Of a stretch of DNA of 64,000 bases, positions 46,751 to 56,840 are shown one piece after another. Numbering within the stretch: the stretch's first letter is position 1; every line of letters begins with the position of its first letter. Location: positions 1-64,000 of the forward strand of contig CACAZM010000005.1 in assembly GCA_902536935.1 (NCBI GenBank), in the 5' to 3' direction. The notes under the pieces are model-generated. The model saw only the letters and a list, made by a program, of their open reading frames with translations, did not search any database and was not told the origin of the DNA. The translations under genes and the position numbers were made by a program. This DNA comes from an uncultured Bacteroidota bacterium (GTDB lineage Bacteria; Bacteroidota; Bacteroidia; Flavobacteriales; Flavobacteriaceae).

Positions 46751-47590
46751 ATGCCAAAAGTAACCACAATAGCGGAGTTACATCTCTTCCAACGTCAAAA
46801 CCGTATGCGTCGCAGCTGGAGCCTAGTTCCAACTATGGGCTCGCTACACGAGGGACACTTGCAGCTTATCAAACAAGCTTTTAAAGAGAATAAAGTGACT
46901 TTTGTTAGTATTTTTGTCAATCCAACGCAATTTGACAACAAAGCGGACTTGGAAAATTACCCGTCTTCCATAGAGGTTGATCTACAAAAAATTCAAGCAA
47001 TCGATCCCAATATATGTGTGTTTATACCCAGTGTTGAAACGATTTATCCAGATGGGGTTACTGTAAAAAAGTACGATTTACAAGGTTTGGACAAATCCAT
47101 GGAGGGCCGATTCAGATCCGGACATTTTGATGGGGTTGCTACAGTTGTGGAGCGCTTATTTAAACTAATCAAGCCCGATGTAGCCTATTTTGGTCAAAAA
47201 GACTTTCAGCAGTTACAAATTATCTCACTCTTGGGGCAATCGATGGGAATTCAGATTTGCAGTTTTCCAACTGTTCGTGAACAAAATGGTTTAGCGATGA
47301 GTTCACGAAATCGTCGGTTATCCCGTGATCGATTAGAAGAAGCTAAACTGATTTATGAGCTCCTGCAATGGACCAAATCCAACTTTTCATCTCATAGTAT
47401 CTATGACCTCAAAAATATTGTTGTTCAAAAACTCTCCCAAACCCCCAATTTTGAGCTTGATTATTTTGAAATTGCTGCGGAACACAATTTACTTACCACT
47501 GATTCTAAGAAGGAAGGCGTTTCTTACCGAGCCTTTATAGCAGTTGTCGTTGACGGTATCCGATTGATTGATAATATGTCACTCAATTGA
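46751..47590 (+). CDS. panC: Pantothenate synthetase
   Basis: Condenses pantoate with beta-alanine using ATP, the last step of vitamin B5 synthesis. Nucleotidyltransferase fold with [16 protein letters not shown] (HEGH at 33-36), FVNPTQF, and the pantoate-site region [15 protein letters not shown], and [13 protein letters not shown]. Length 279 residues. panD starts 13 nt after its stop, so the enzyme that makes beta-alanine is in the same operon. Confidence 0.96.
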   Translation: MPKVTTIAELHLFQRQNRMRRSWSLVPTMGSLHEGHLQLIKQAFKENKVTFVSIFVNPTQFDNKADLENYPSSIEVDLQKIQAIDPNICVFIPSVETIYPDGVTVKKYDLQGLDKSMEGRFRSGHFDGVATVVERLFKLIKPDVAYFGQKDFQQLQIISLLGQSMGIQICSFPTVREQNGLAMSSRNRRLSRDRLEEAKLIYELLQWTKSNFSSHSIYDLKNIVVQKLSQTPNFELDYFEIAAEHNLLTTDSKKEGVSYRAFIAVVVDGIRLIDNMSLN

Positions 47591-47603
47591 GTATATTTGC
47601 GCC

Positions 47604-47954
47604 ATGACAATCGAAGTGCTCAAGTCGAAAATTCATCGTGTCACTGTTACAGGCGCTGAACTGGACTACGTCGGAAGCATCACAATTGACCCTGTGCTCA
47701 TGGATGCAGTAGATTTGGTTGCTGGTGAAAAAGTACAGGTCGTTAACATCAACAATGGCGAGCGTTTAGAAACCTATGTGATTCAAGGTGCAAAAAACAG
47801 TGGTGAAATCACCCTCAATGGCCCTGCAGCTCGAAAAGTACAAAAAGGGGATATTATCATTATTATCAGCTATGCTCAAATGACCCCAGAACAAGCCAAA
47901 AGCTTTCAGCCCAGTATTATCTTTCCAAATACTCAGACTAACACTCTGCGCTAG
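47604..47954 (+). CDS. panD: Aspartate 1-decarboxylase
   Basis: Pyruvoyl enzyme that converts aspartate to beta-alanine for pantothenate. The self-cleavage site Gly24-Ser25 is intact ([10 protein letters not shown]), and the catalytic [12 protein letters not shown] and [12 protein letters not shown] segments are present. I chose the ATG at 47604 (116 residues, the usual length); an in-frame ATG at 47568 overlaps panC. A TATATTTG box ends 4 nt before this ATG. Confidence 0.95.
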   Translation: MTIEVLKSKIHRVTVTGAELDYVGSITIDPVLMDAVDLVAGEKVQVVNINNGERLETYVIQGAKNSGEITLNGPAARKVQKGDIIIIISYAQMTPEQAKSFQPSIIFPNTQTNTLR

Positions 47955-47956
47955 TT

Positions 47957-48919
47957 TTGTCAAAATATTTTATTTCCGCCTTAAAAAACCTGATCCCACT
48001 AGGCCTCGGTGTTTTTCTAATTTATTATTCCCTTAGCACAATTACTGTCGATCAACGCTCACTGATTTGGTTCTACATTAAACAGGCTCACCCCTTACCA
48101 ATACTAATTTCGATAATCTTTGGAGTACTGAGCCATATCTCACGTGCATACCGGTGGAAATTTCTGCTCAACCCAATGGGTTACTATCCGAACTTTTTAA
48201 ACCTAACTAGTGCCGTTATGGTCAATTATCTGTCCAACCTCGGCATTCCCCGATCTGGAGATGTTATTCGTGTTACTGTCATTTCGACATATGAAAAAAT
48301 CCCTTTCTCGAAGGGATTAGGAACCGTAATAAGCGAGAGAGTTGTTGACCTTGTGATGATGATGTTGCTGGTCTTTTCAGCCATTTATATTGGTGGTGAT
48401 TGGGTGCAGGAGCAAATCGGTGGCTCAAAAGTACTTCTCGTCAGCCTTGGGATTTTCATTGGATTAGTAATTACGATTATGATATTTCCGTTTATGATCA
48501 ATACCAAACGATTCCAATATCTCGCTCGAATAAAATACTTTTTTCTTAACATCTTTCAGGGTATTATGTCCATACGTATGATTCCAAATACACTTTCATT
48601 TTGGGCACATACTGTATTTATTTGGTTGATGTATATCCTGATGTTTTGGGTGATTCAATTTTCCTTGCCAGAAGCTGCACTTCTAAGTCCGCAAGTTGCC
48701 TTAATTGGCTTTGTCGCTGGAGGGCTTACTATCGTTGTTACCAATGGTGGAATTGGATTGTATCCCATCGCCGTTGCGGGGGTGCTTAGCCACTATGGCA
48801 TGTCCTACGAAATGGCTTTGGCCTATGGGTGGATTGCTTGGTCTGCGCAGACGCTTATGATTATTCTATTTGGAGGTATATCTTTTGTACTACTGCCTAT
48901 TATCAACAGAAAAAAATAA
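47957..48919 (+). CDS. Lysylphosphatidylglycerol synthase-type TM-domain (flippase-like) membrane protein
   Basis: 320-residue protein with about eight membrane helices of the UPF0104 / LPG-synthase transmembrane (flippase-like) family; visible are SHISRAYRWKFLLNPMGYYP after helix 2 and YLSNLGIPRSGDVIRVT, then TVISERVVDLVMM, which are family signatures. It lacks the soluble aminoacyl-transfer domain of MprF. Probably acts on lipids or polyisoprenoids; substrate unknown. The start is TTG at 47957, 2 nt after the panD stop; the next ATG would remove two helices. radA follows after 17 nt. Confidence 0.83.
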   Translation: MSKYFISALKNLIPLGLGVFLIYYSLSTITVDQRSLIWFYIKQAHPLPILISIIFGVLSHISRAYRWKFLLNPMGYYPNFLNLTSAVMVNYLSNLGIPRSGDVIRVTVISTYEKIPFSKGLGTVISERVVDLVMMMLLVFSAIYIGGDWVQEQIGGSKVLLVSLGIFIGLVITIMIFPFMINTKRFQYLARIKYFFLNIFQGIMSIRMIPNTLSFWAHTVFIWLMYILMFWVIQFSLPEAALLSPQVALIGFVAGGLTIVVTNGGIGLYPIAVAGVLSHYGMSYEMALAYGWIAWSAQTLMIILFGGISFVLLPIINRKK

Positions 48920-48936
48920 GTATATTTCGAGGTTAG

Positions 48937-50283
48937 ATGGCAAAAGTAAAAACCGCTTTTTTTTGTAAACATTGTGGTACGCAGCACAGTAAATGGCAAG
49001 GGCAATGTCATGCCTGTAAAGAATGGAACACCATTGTTGAAGAAGTGGTGCAAAAACCAAAAATCGAAGCTTGGCAAGCGCCTACCAACACACAATCTAG
49101 CGTTCCAATTCCCATTCGCGAGGTTTCTGAAAATCAGCAAGCCCGATTAGCCACAGGTGATACCGAATTGGATCGGGTTTTGGGTGGTGGAGTTGTTACT
49201 GGATCATTGGTATTACTAGCCGGTGAACCTGGTGTTGGAAAGTCTACCTTACTGCTACAGCTCGCTTTGCAGGTCGACTACCCTACGCTCTATGTTTCTG
49301 GAGAAGAAAGTTTAACCCAAATCAAATTGAGAAGTAACCGAATGAACAATTGTAGTTCGCACTGCTATTTGCTCAATGAAACCAATGTGGAGCAGATCCT
49401 TACCCAAGCTAACACACTCAAACCCAAACTTCTCATTGTCGATTCGATACAAACCCTGCAAACCGACCTTATTGATAGTGGTGCGGGCAGTGTGTCACAA
49501 GTTCGAGAGTGTACCTCAGCACTACAGCAATTCGCCAAACAAATGCAAATCCCCGTATTGGTGGTTGGACATATCACCAAAGATGGTATGATAGCCGGTC
49601 CCAAAATCTTAGAACATATGGTGGATGTAGTTTTGCACTTTGAAGGGGATCGAAATTATTTATATCGTATTTTGCGCACCCCAAAAAACCGCTTTGGCTC
49701 CACGGCAGAATTGGGGATTTATGAAATGGAATCAAAAGGGTTGCGCATCGTCGAAAACCCCAGTGAACTTTTGATTTCAAGCACTAGTAGTAATTTGAGT
49801 GGGCATGCGATTGCAGCTACCTTAGAGGGCATGCGCCCCATGCTGATTGAGTGTCAGGCATTGGTAAGTTCAGCTGTCTATGGCACCCCTCAAAGGAGCA
49901 GCACAGGCTTTAATGTCAAACGGCTTAATATGTTGTTGGCAGTTTTGGAAAAACGTGCTGGTTTTAAGCTTGGTGCTAAAGATGTATTTCTGAACCTAGC
50001 AGGTGGAATTCGGATTGAAGATCCCGCTCTCGATTTGGCAGTTGCTGCCGCCATACTATCCAGTAGTTTGGACGTGGTCATTCCCGAAAAATATTGCTTT
50101 GCTGCTGAAGTTGGTCTCTCTGGCGAACTGCGCAACGTCCCCAGAGTGGAGCAACGAATTCAAGAGGCCGAAAAACTCGGTTTCACAACCTTAGTTGTTG
50201 CGCAAAAAAGTAAACTTCCCACCTCCAAACTTAAAGTAATTGCACTCGACAATATCCGTGGATTAGTGGAGTTATTGTTCTAA
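48937..50283 (+). CDS. radA: DNA repair protein RadA
   Basis: RecA-like ATPase that aids branch migration and processing of recombination intermediates. A zinc finger (C10, C13, C24, C27) precedes Walker A GEPGVGKST near residue 95, the KNRFGS motif near 250, and a C-terminal Lon-like domain (about 300-448). Length 448 residues. It overlaps the convergent aldo/keto reductase gene by 4 nt at CTAA. Confidence 0.96.
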   Translation: MAKVKTAFFCKHCGTQHSKWQGQCHACKEWNTIVEEVVQKPKIEAWQAPTNTQSSVPIPIREVSENQQARLATGDTELDRVLGGGVVTGSLVLLAGEPGVGKSTLLLQLALQVDYPTLYVSGEESLTQIKLRSNRMNNCSSHCYLLNETNVEQILTQANTLKPKLLIVDSIQTLQTDLIDSGAGSVSQVRECTSALQQFAKQMQIPVLVVGHITKDGMIAGPKILEHMVDVVLHFEGDRNYLYRILRTPKNRFGSTAELGIYEMESKGLRIVENPSELLISSTSSNLSGHAIAATLEGMRPMLIECQALVSSAVYGTPQRSSTGFNVKRLNMLLAVLEKRAGFKLGAKDVFLNLAGGIRIEDPALDLAVAAAILSSSLDVVIPEKYCFAAEVGLSGELRNVPRVEQRIQEAEKLGFTTLVVAQKSKLPTSKLKVIALDNIRGLVELLF

Positions 50284-51317
50284 GGCGCTGGATTAGAAAA
50301 TTGCTTATGCACTTCGTCGATTTCGTCTAGAATTTCATCCGATAATGTCAGTGCTGCCGAAGCAATGTTTTCTCGCAGTTGCGTCATGGTTGTAGCCCCG
50401 ATTATATTAGAAGTCACAAAGGCTTGATCGGTAACAAAAGCCAAAGACATTTGTGCCAAAGACAAGCCGTGCTTATCAGCAATGGAAGCATAATGCTCTG
50501 TCGCTTGAAGAGACTCCTCACTGTTGTATCGTACCATTCTAGGAAAGAGTTGAAGGCGGCTATTTTTGGGGAGTTTCCCGCCACGATACTTTCCTGACAA
50601 AATCCCAAAAGCCATGGGCGAATAGGCCAATAACCCTAGCTGTTCGCGATGAGCGACTTCGGCATTGCCGACTTCAAACTTTCGATTGAGAAGGGAGTAT
50701 GGGTTTTGAATCGTTTTCATTCGAGGTAGGTTTGCAAACTCCGATAGTGCCAAATACTTCATCGCTCCCCAGGGGGACTCGTTAGACAGTCCAATATGTC
50801 TAATTTTACCCACTTTGATAAAATCGTCGAGGATTTCTAAAATCTCATGAAAGTTGTATTCCCATTGCTCATTTTCGTCTGGTTTATATCCAAGAGAACC
50901 AAAAAAATTCGAGTTTCTTTCTGGCCAATGCAACTGGTATAAATCGATATAATCCGTTTGGAGTCGTTGCAAGCTCCCATCCAGGGCCTGTTGAATACTA
51001 TCAGGGGAAAACCCTGTGGTTCGGATATGAGCGGTGTAGGCACCTGGCCCTGCGATTTTGGTTGCTAAAACCACTTGTTCCCGATTTTTTCGAGAGGCAA
51101 ACCAATTACCGATGATGCGCTCAGTTTCTGCATAGGTGTCGGCACTTGCAGGCACTGGGTATAACTCTGCTGTATCAAAAAAATTGACCCCTTTATCGAG
51201 TGAATAATCCATTTGTTCAAAACCCTCCTCTTGAGTGTTTTGATTACCCCAAGTCATAGTGCCTAAACAGATTTTACTCACACGGACGTCGGAGTGAGGT
51301 AAATTGGTGTATTTCAT
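50280..51317 (-). CDS. tas: Aldo/keto reductase, Tas-like
   Basis: NADPH-dependent aldo/keto reductase of 345 residues. The catalytic tetrad is visible: Asp and Tyr in FFDTAELYPVP, Lys in ATKIAGPG, and His in LHWPERN. The GTMTWGNQN start, ELYPVP and IIGNWFA wording resembles E. coli Tas, so I use that name with reserve; the substrate is not known. The start overlaps the xth stop by 4 nt, so it is second in an operon. It overlaps the convergent radA by 4 nt. Confidence 0.88.
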   Translation of the reverse strand: MKYTNLPHSDVRVSKICLGTMTWGNQNTQEEGFEQMDYSLDKGVNFFDTAELYPVPASADTYAETERIIGNWFASRKNREQVVLATKIAGPGAYTAHIRTTGFSPDSIQQALDGSLQRLQTDYIDLYQLHWPERNSNFFGSLGYKPDENEQWEYNFHEILEILDDFIKVGKIRHIGLSNESPWGAMKYLALSEFANLPRMKTIQNPYSLLNRKFEVGNAEVAHREQLGLLAYSPMAFGILSGKYRGGKLPKNSRLQLFPRMVRYNSEESLQATEHYASIADKHGLSLAQMSLAFVTDQAFVTSNIIGATTMTQLRENIASAALTLSDEILDEIDEVHKQFSNPAP

Positions 51318-52084
51318 AAGTCCATATTCAAAGTGACGCCAACAGGACAGTGGTCAGAATGGACAGCTTGGGGTAAGATAAACGCTCTTTCTATGTGTTT
51401 GGTCAAAGGTTCGGATACCATGGCGTAGTCGATACGCCAGCCCTTATTATTGGCACGAGCATTGGCACGATAGCTCCACCAGCTATAGTGATGAGGGTCT
51501 TCGTTGAGATGACGGAAAGAATCGGTAAAACCCTGTTTGATAAATCCATCTAGCCAAGCGCGTTCTTCCGGTAAAAAGCCGGAAACCTTAACGTTTCTTA
51601 CGGGGTCATGGATGTCGATAGCTTCGTGGCAGATATTATAGTCTCCGCAAATCACCAAGTTGGGATATTCGTTTTTGAGTTCATTGATGTAGGCCTGAAA
51701 ATCATCCATATAGGTAAACTTAAAGGCCAAACGCTCAGGATTGGTCCCCGAAGGTAGATATAAACTCATCACAGATATCCCGTCAAAATCGACACGGAGG
51801 TTGCGCCCCTCTTTGTCCATATAGCCGATGCCTGTGCCATAGACCACCTTGTTTGGCTCCTGCTTGCACAATACCGCCACCCCACTATATCCCTTTTTTT
51901 GGGCGGGATACCAATAGTTGTGCTGATATCCAAATTCTTTAAACACACCTGGGTCAAATTGATCGGGTGTGGCTTTAATTTCTTGTAGGCAAAGGACATC
52001 GGGGGAAGCTGCCTTTAACCACTCCAAAATGTCTTTGCGCAATGCTGCGCGAATGCCATTAACGTTATAGGAGATAATCTTCAT
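51314..52084 (-). CDS. xth: Exodeoxyribonuclease III (AP endonuclease)
   Basis: Mg-dependent exonuclease/AP endonuclease for base-excision repair. 256 residues; motifs MKIISYNVNGIRAAL, LCLQEIKA (metal Glu), YSGVAVLC, ICGDYNICHEAIDI and the C-terminal SDHCPVG (catalytic Asp-His) are intact. First gene of a two-gene operon with the aldo/keto reductase; divergent from the barrel-like gene. Confidence 0.95.
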   Translation of the reverse strand: MKIISYNVNGIRAALRKDILEWLKAASPDVLCLQEIKATPDQFDPGVFKEFGYQHNYWYPAQKKGYSGVAVLCKQEPNKVVYGTGIGYMDKEGRNLRVDFDGISVMSLYLPSGTNPERLAFKFTYMDDFQAYINELKNEYPNLVICGDYNICHEAIDIHDPVRNVKVSGFLPEERAWLDGFIKQGFTDSFRHLNEDPHHYSWWSYRANARANNKGWRIDYAMVSEPLTKHIERAFILPQAVHSDHCPVGVTLNMDL

Positions 52085-52118
52085 ACTTGCTAAAATACAA
52101 AGTCACAATACAATTTTA

Positions 52119-52126
52119 TATTTTTG
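52119..52126 (+). promoter_or_regulatory. Putative -7 element of the barrel-like gene
   Basis: TATTTTTG fits TAnnTTTG, 19 nt ahead of the ATG at 52146. No -33 TTTG; very AT-rich surroundings. Confidence 0.35.
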
Positions 52127-52145
52127 TATTAACTAAACCAAAAAA

Positions 52146-52739
52146 ATGAAAAGAATACTATTTTTTATACCCGTATTTTTTTTGCTTTCTTCGGTGGACG
52201 CCCAAGAACAAGAAGTGCCAGCTGTTCCTGAAGTACCCGCAATCAATAATGACAAAGAGGATGAAAAAGTAATCAAAGTTGAAATTGTAAATGATTCGTC
52301 TCTTGATGCTGCATTTCCAAAGGGTAAGAATGAACTTAGAATAAATGCCCTAAGTCTTATAGCTAGAGGTGATATAAATATATTTTATGAAAGGATATCG
52401 AACAGGTCAAGTAGCTTTGGTGTTTCAATGTTTATAAACGGAGGTGATGAATTTATTGAAATTACCGATAGAAAATTTGCTTTAAACCCTTATTACAGAT
52501 TTTACTTTTACAACACAAAAGAATATGGTGCAAGAGGTTTTTTTGTTGAGGGCTTCAGTTCTTTCGCATCTCTTGAAAGTGAATCTGTTCAAGTCTCCAT
52601 TGGAATGACAATCGGGACAAAAAGGATTAATACTCAAGGTTTATCTTTTGAATTATTTGCAGGGCTGTCTCGTTATATAACAGCAACAAACAACGAATTT
52701 CATTTTCCTTTAGGGATTGCTATCGGAAAAAGATTTTAA
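52146..52739 (+). CDS. Small exported beta-barrel-like protein
   Basis: 197-residue protein with a Sec signal peptide (1-19, ending VDAQ) and a short Val-Pro-rich linker (residues 22-33, VPAVPEVPA). The rest alternates polar and hydrophobic residues with turns and ends in a terminal Phe after GIAIGKRF, as expected for an outer-membrane beta-barrel of about eight strands; it resembles DUF3575-type proteins (RINALSLIARGDINIFYER at the first strand). Function not known. It appears more AT-rich than its neighbours in codon use. Tail-to-tail with glyS, 2 nt apart. Confidence 0.72.
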   Translation: MKRILFFIPVFFLLSSVDAQEQEVPAVPEVPAINNDKEDEKVIKVEIVNDSSLDAAFPKGKNELRINALSLIARGDINIFYERISNRSSSFGVSMFINGGDEFIEITDRKFALNPYYRFYFYNTKEYGARGFFVEGFSSFASLESESVQVSIGMTIGTKRINTQGLSFELFAGLSRYITATNNEFHFPLGIAIGKRF

Positions 52740-52741
52740 GC

Positions 52742-54283
52742 TTATTCGGCTTTTGACAACCAATATTTGATGCTTAACTTAGTATCTAAATGTTGAGATA
52801 ATTCTTTTTTTGGTACTCGAACTTGCTTCATGGAGTCTCTTTCTCGTAGGGTAACTGTTTGGTCTTCCAAGGTTTGGTGATCGACCGTTACACAGTATGG
52901 TGTTCCAAGCGCGTCTTGTCGTCTATATCGACGTCCAATTGCATCTTTCTCGTCATAAACTGTCGAGTAGTCCCATTTTAAATCAGCAACCAAATCACGA
53001 GCAAGATCCGGCAAACCATCTTTTTTGACCAAGGGTAAAATGGCAATCTGAGTCGGTGCCAAAACGGCTGGTAACCGCATTACAGTACGTGTATTCCCGT
53101 CCTCGAGTTGCTCTTCTTGCAAGCTGTGAGATAGCACCGCCAAAAACATACGATCCAGTCCGATTGAGGTTTCCAACACATATGGAGTATAGCTTTCGTT
53201 GCGATCTGGGTCAAAATACTGTAGTTTTTTACCCGCATACTTTTCATGACTGCCCAAGTCAAAATCCGTTCTGGAGTGGATCCCCTCTAATTCTTTAAAT
53301 CCAAATGGAAATTTAAACTCGATATCACAGGCTGCATCGGCATAATGTGCCAATTTTTCGTGATCATGAAATCGATAATTATCTTCGCCCATTCCTAAAG
53401 ATAGATGCCAGTTTAGGCGGGTTTTTTTCCAATGGTCGTACCACTCTTTTTGCGTACCCGGAGGAATAAAAAATTGCATCTCCATTTGCTCAAACTCTCG
53501 CATGCGAAAGATAAACTGGCGTGCTACGATTTCGTTGCGAAATGCCTTCCCTGTTTGAGCAATCCCAAAGGGAATTTTCATACGTCCGGATTTTTGTACA
53601 TTCAAAAAGTTTACAAAAATCCCTTGAGCTGTTTCTGGGCGTAGGTAGAGGTCGGTCGCATGATCGGCTGATGCACCGAGCTTGGTGCCAAACATCAAGT
53701 TGAATTGCTTGACATCTGTCCAGTTTTTTGAACCAGAGAACGGGCATACGATTTCCAATTCTTCGATAAGTGCTTTGACATCAGCAAGGTTTTCCGCCTC
53801 TAATGACTTGGCCATTCGAGTACTTATTGCGCTTGCCTTTTCTATGTAGCCAACCACGCGGGGGTTTGTCGATACAAACTGATTCCTGTCAAAGGCATCA
53901 CCAAAACGCTTGGATGCATTTGTGACTTCTTTTTCAATTTTCCCTTCCAATTTGGCGATATAGTCCTCTATTAATACATCAGCACGATAACGTTTTTTGG
54001 AATCTTTATTGTCAATCAATGGATCGTTAAAAGCGTCCACGTGACCCGACGCCTTCCAAGTTGTAGGATGCATAAAAATGGCAGCATCTAAACCAACGAT
54101 ATTATCGTTGAGTTGAACCATAGATTTCCACCAATAGTTGCGAATGTTGTTTTTGAGAAGTACACCCTGTTGCCCATAATCATATACGGCACTAAGCCCA
54201 TCATAAATATCACTTGAAGGAAAAACAAAGCCATATTCTTTGGCGTGTGCAATTACTTTTTTAAAGTGATCGGTTTCAGACAT
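52742..54283 (-). CDS. glyS: Glycyl-tRNA synthetase (homodimeric type)
   Basis: Class II synthetase charging tRNA-Gly, of the single-chain alpha2 type. Features are DGLSAVYDYGQQGVLLKNN, LRPETAQGIFVNF, GKAFRNEIVARQFIFRMREF (motif 2), SIGLDRMF (motif 3), and a C-terminal anticodon domain with VDHQTLEDQTVTLRERDSM. Length 513 residues. A TATTTTTG box ends 4 nt before its ATG. The enzyme is cytoplasmic. Confidence 0.96.
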   Translation of the reverse strand: MSETDHFKKVIAHAKEYGFVFPSSDIYDGLSAVYDYGQQGVLLKNNIRNYWWKSMVQLNDNIVGLDAAIFMHPTTWKASGHVDAFNDPLIDNKDSKKRYRADVLIEDYIAKLEGKIEKEVTNASKRFGDAFDRNQFVSTNPRVVGYIEKASAISTRMAKSLEAENLADVKALIEELEIVCPFSGSKNWTDVKQFNLMFGTKLGASADHATDLYLRPETAQGIFVNFLNVQKSGRMKIPFGIAQTGKAFRNEIVARQFIFRMREFEQMEMQFFIPPGTQKEWYDHWKKTRLNWHLSLGMGEDNYRFHDHEKLAHYADAACDIEFKFPFGFKELEGIHSRTDFDLGSHEKYAGKKLQYFDPDRNESYTPYVLETSIGLDRMFLAVLSHSLQEEQLEDGNTRTVMRLPAVLAPTQIAILPLVKKDGLPDLARDLVADLKWDYSTVYDEKDAIGRRYRRQDALGTPYCVTVDHQTLEDQTVTLRERDSMKQVRVPKKELSQHLDTKLSIKYWLSKAE

Positions 54284-54287
54284 TGCG

Positions 54288-54295
54288 CAAAAATA
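54288..54295 (-). promoter_or_regulatory. Putative -7 element of glyS, adjacent to the start codon
   Basis: Minus-strand TATTTTTG fits TAnnTTTG and ends 4 nt before the glyS ATG, which would give a leaderless or near-leaderless mRNA. No -33 TTTG. Confidence 0.4.
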
Positions 54296-54484
54296 AGCTT
54301 TCTTTTGTAAATTGAATGATACCTCATGTATACTATTTGTTAACTTCTTTCAGACGATTACCCTTAAATATTGCTTCGGTTGTTGCAGGGCTATACCCCC
54401 AAAACCACGCTTTGTTTACATTGTTTGACCGAACTACCAACATGCTATTCATTAGTCCTGAAAATAGTTGTTTATTTGTAGTTA

Positions 54485-56086
54485 ATGAGACATAGCTTTT
54501 CTCTGGTTTTGTGGAGCTTAATTGCGTTATTGTTTGTGCAATGTGCAAAGCGTGGTAATCCCACTGGTGGGCCTGAAGACGAAACCCCGCCAGTCTTGTT
54601 GCGCGCAGTTCCCGAACTGAATGCAATACAGTTTCGTGAGGATCGAATTCGACTATATTTTGACGAGTATGTAAAACTCAACAAACTCAAAGAACAGCTA
54701 ATTATTTCTCCACCAATCGATCCTGCTTCCTATGTAATTTCGCCGCAAGGTACTGCCGCTAAGTATGTGCAAATCGAACTTATGGACTCGTTACGTTCAA
54801 ACACTACCTATAATTTTAATTTTGGGCAAAGTATTGTGGACAACAATGAAGGAAATCCATATCCGTATTTCCGTTATGTCTTCTCCACTGGGGATTATGT
54901 TGATTCCCTTAAGATTCGTGGCACGATTGGGAATGCCTATGGGAGAGAAGCCAAAAACTTTGTCTCTGTAATGCTCTATAAAGTCGATAGCACCTATACT
55001 GATTCACTCATCTATAACCGCCCACCTGACTACCTCTCCAACACACTCGACAGTTTGGCATTTTTTGAAATTGGCAATATCCGTTCTGGTCGCTATTTAC
55101 TCATCGCCCAGAAGGACATCGCAAACAACTACACTTTTAATCAAAATAATGATGATATAGCTTTTGTTAATGGCTTTATTGAACTGCCCACAGACAGCTT
55201 ATACCATTTGGATTTGTTTCGAGAACAAACTGACTTTTCATTAGGCCGTAGCTTTCAAGCAGGTCAAAATCGAATCGGGCTAGGTTATTACGGAGACCCT
55301 ACTGATTTGGAAGTAGTTCCGCTAAACCTTCCCGACAGTGTGCAAACCATTCAATCTTTTGATAAAGTTAAAGACACATTATATGTTTGGTACAAAAACC
55401 TAAAAGAGGACTCTTTACAGTTCGATATAAGTCAAGATGCCCTTAAGGATCAACTCACACATCAAATTCGAAAAGCAGAAGTGGATTCTCTCACAATATC
55501 ACCCAACATTGAAGGCGTTTTACATTTAAGTGATACTCTTAGAATTGAATCCTCAACTCCCATTTTGACGATTGATAAATCACAAATACGTATTCTTGAT
55601 CGTGACTCGATTCCTCTGCCATTTGAAATATCTTTAGAAGACCCGCATCATGTTAAATTTGATTTTGACATCCTGCCAAATGACAACTACCGATTGGACG
55701 TGCTTCCTGGAGCAATAACCGACTTTTTTAATGCGTCCAACGACACACTACAAATGCAATTTCGCACCCTAAAGCCCGCTGATTATGGGAGTTTGTATCT
55801 ACAGCTTGTAGGGGTGCCAAGCTATCCAGTCATCATACAGCTTACGGATGAAAAAGAAAATGTAATCCGTAGCTTACCTTTGTCAGCCCCTCAAAGGCGA
55901 GTTGTCTTTTCCAACCTTCAACCCAAGAAGTACTATGTGCGATTAATTGTAGATAAGAACAATAATGGGAAATGGGATAGTGGTCGCTTTCTAAATCGAC
56001 TTTTTCCGGAAAAAGTTTATCACCATGAACCCTTAATTGATGTACGTGCTAACTGGGAGCTACAAGAAACCTTTATTTTGAAATAA
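54485..56086 (+). CDS. Ig-like (Big_5) domain lipoprotein
   Basis: Exported lipoprotein of 533 residues; the lipobox Cys is residue 20 (LFVQC), followed by AKRGNPTGGPEDETPP, a start pattern I recognise from Bacteroidota proteins with an SbsA-type Ig-like domain. That domain covers about 30-120 (NAIQFREDRIRLYFDEYVKL, then NTTYNFNFGQSIVDNN). The remainder is beta-rich without a known catalytic motif; the end (VDKNNNGKWDSGRFL) has an Asp/Asn loop of calcium-binding type. Probably outer-membrane or surface attached. Converges on sdhB with 5 nt between stops. Confidence 0.82.
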   Translation: MRHSFSLVLWSLIALLFVQCAKRGNPTGGPEDETPPVLLRAVPELNAIQFREDRIRLYFDEYVKLNKLKEQLIISPPIDPASYVISPQGTAAKYVQIELMDSLRSNTTYNFNFGQSIVDNNEGNPYPYFRYVFSTGDYVDSLKIRGTIGNAYGREAKNFVSVMLYKVDSTYTDSLIYNRPPDYLSNTLDSLAFFEIGNIRSGRYLLIAQKDIANNYTFNQNNDDIAFVNGFIELPTDSLYHLDLFREQTDFSLGRSFQAGQNRIGLGYYGDPTDLEVVPLNLPDSVQTIQSFDKVKDTLYVWYKNLKEDSLQFDISQDALKDQLTHQIRKAEVDSLTISPNIEGVLHLSDTLRIESSTPILTIDKSQIRILDRDSIPLPFEISLEDPHHVKFDFDILPNDNYRLDVLPGAITDFFNASNDTLQMQFRTLKPADYGSLYLQLVGVPSYPVIIQLTDEKENVIRSLPLSAPQRRVVFSNLQPKKYYVRLIVDKNNNGKWDSGRFLNRLFPEKVYHHEPLIDVRANWELQETFILK

Positions 56087-56091
56087 TTGAT

Positions 56092-56838
56092 TTAGGCCTT
56101 ATAAGAAGCCAAGAGATATTCCTTATTCATCCTGGCGATATTTTCAAGTGAAATCCCTTTGGGACATTCTACTTCACATGCTCCAGTGTTAGTACAGTTT
56201 CCAAAGCCTTCCTCGTCCATTTGCTTAACCATATTAATCACACGATCAGTAGCTTCTACTTGACCTTGAGGAAGCAGAGCGTATTGTGATACTTTGGCCG
56301 AAACAAACAACATTGCAGATGCGTTTTTACAAGTCGCCACACAAGCACCACATCCTATACAAGTTGCCGCGTCAAAGGCCTTGTCAGCATCCGCTTTTTC
56401 AATTGGAATCGCATTGGCATCTTGGGTATTCCCCGAGGTATTTACTGATACAAACCCCCCTGCGTGTTGAATCCGATCAAAGGCCGTTCGATCAACAACC
56501 AAGTCCTTTATGACAGGGAATGGCTTTGCGCGAAAGGGTTCTATGTAAATAGTATCTCCATCTTTAAACTTTCTCATGTGTAACTGGCAAGTTGTTACCA
56601 AACGATCTGGGCCATGGGCTTCTCCATTTATAAACATTGAACAAGAACCGCAGATTCCCTCTCGACAGTCATGATCAAATGCAACAGGGTCAATCCCTTG
56701 TTCCATCAGCTGTTCGTTGAGCACGTCCATCATTTCTAAAAAGGACATATCGGGGGACACACTGTCCAGTGAATAGGTTTGCATGCTCCCTTTTGCAGTG
56801 GCGTTTTCTTGTCGCCAAATCTTAAGTTTAAGTTTCAT
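56092..56838 (-). CDS. sdhB: Succinate dehydrogenase iron-sulfur subunit
   Basis: Carries electrons from SdhA flavin to the quinone site. The [2Fe-2S] Cys set ([15 protein letters not shown], about 59-72, then C82), the [4Fe-4S] set ([11 protein letters not shown]) and the [3Fe-4S] set ([12 protein letters not shown]) are intact. Length 248 residues. Last gene of sdhCAB, 2 nt after sdhA. Confidence 0.96.
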   Translation of the reverse strand: MKLKLKIWRQENATAKGSMQTYSLDSVSPDMSFLEMMDVLNEQLMEQGIDPVAFDHDCREGICGSCSMFINGEAHGPDRLVTTCQLHMRKFKDGDTIYIEPFRAKPFPVIKDLVVDRTAFDRIQHAGGFVSVNTSGNTQDANAIPIEKADADKAFDAATCIGCGACVATCKNASAMLFVSAKVSQYALLPQGQVEATDRVINMVKQMDEEGFGNCTNTGACEVECPKGISLENIARMNKEYLLASYKA

Positions 56839-56840
56839 CT

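Noticed and set aside
47592..47599. Promoter listed as a separate feature for panD
   Set aside because: TATATTTG matches the -7 box, but panD follows panC by 13 nt and no -33 box is seen; kept only as part of the leaderless observation.
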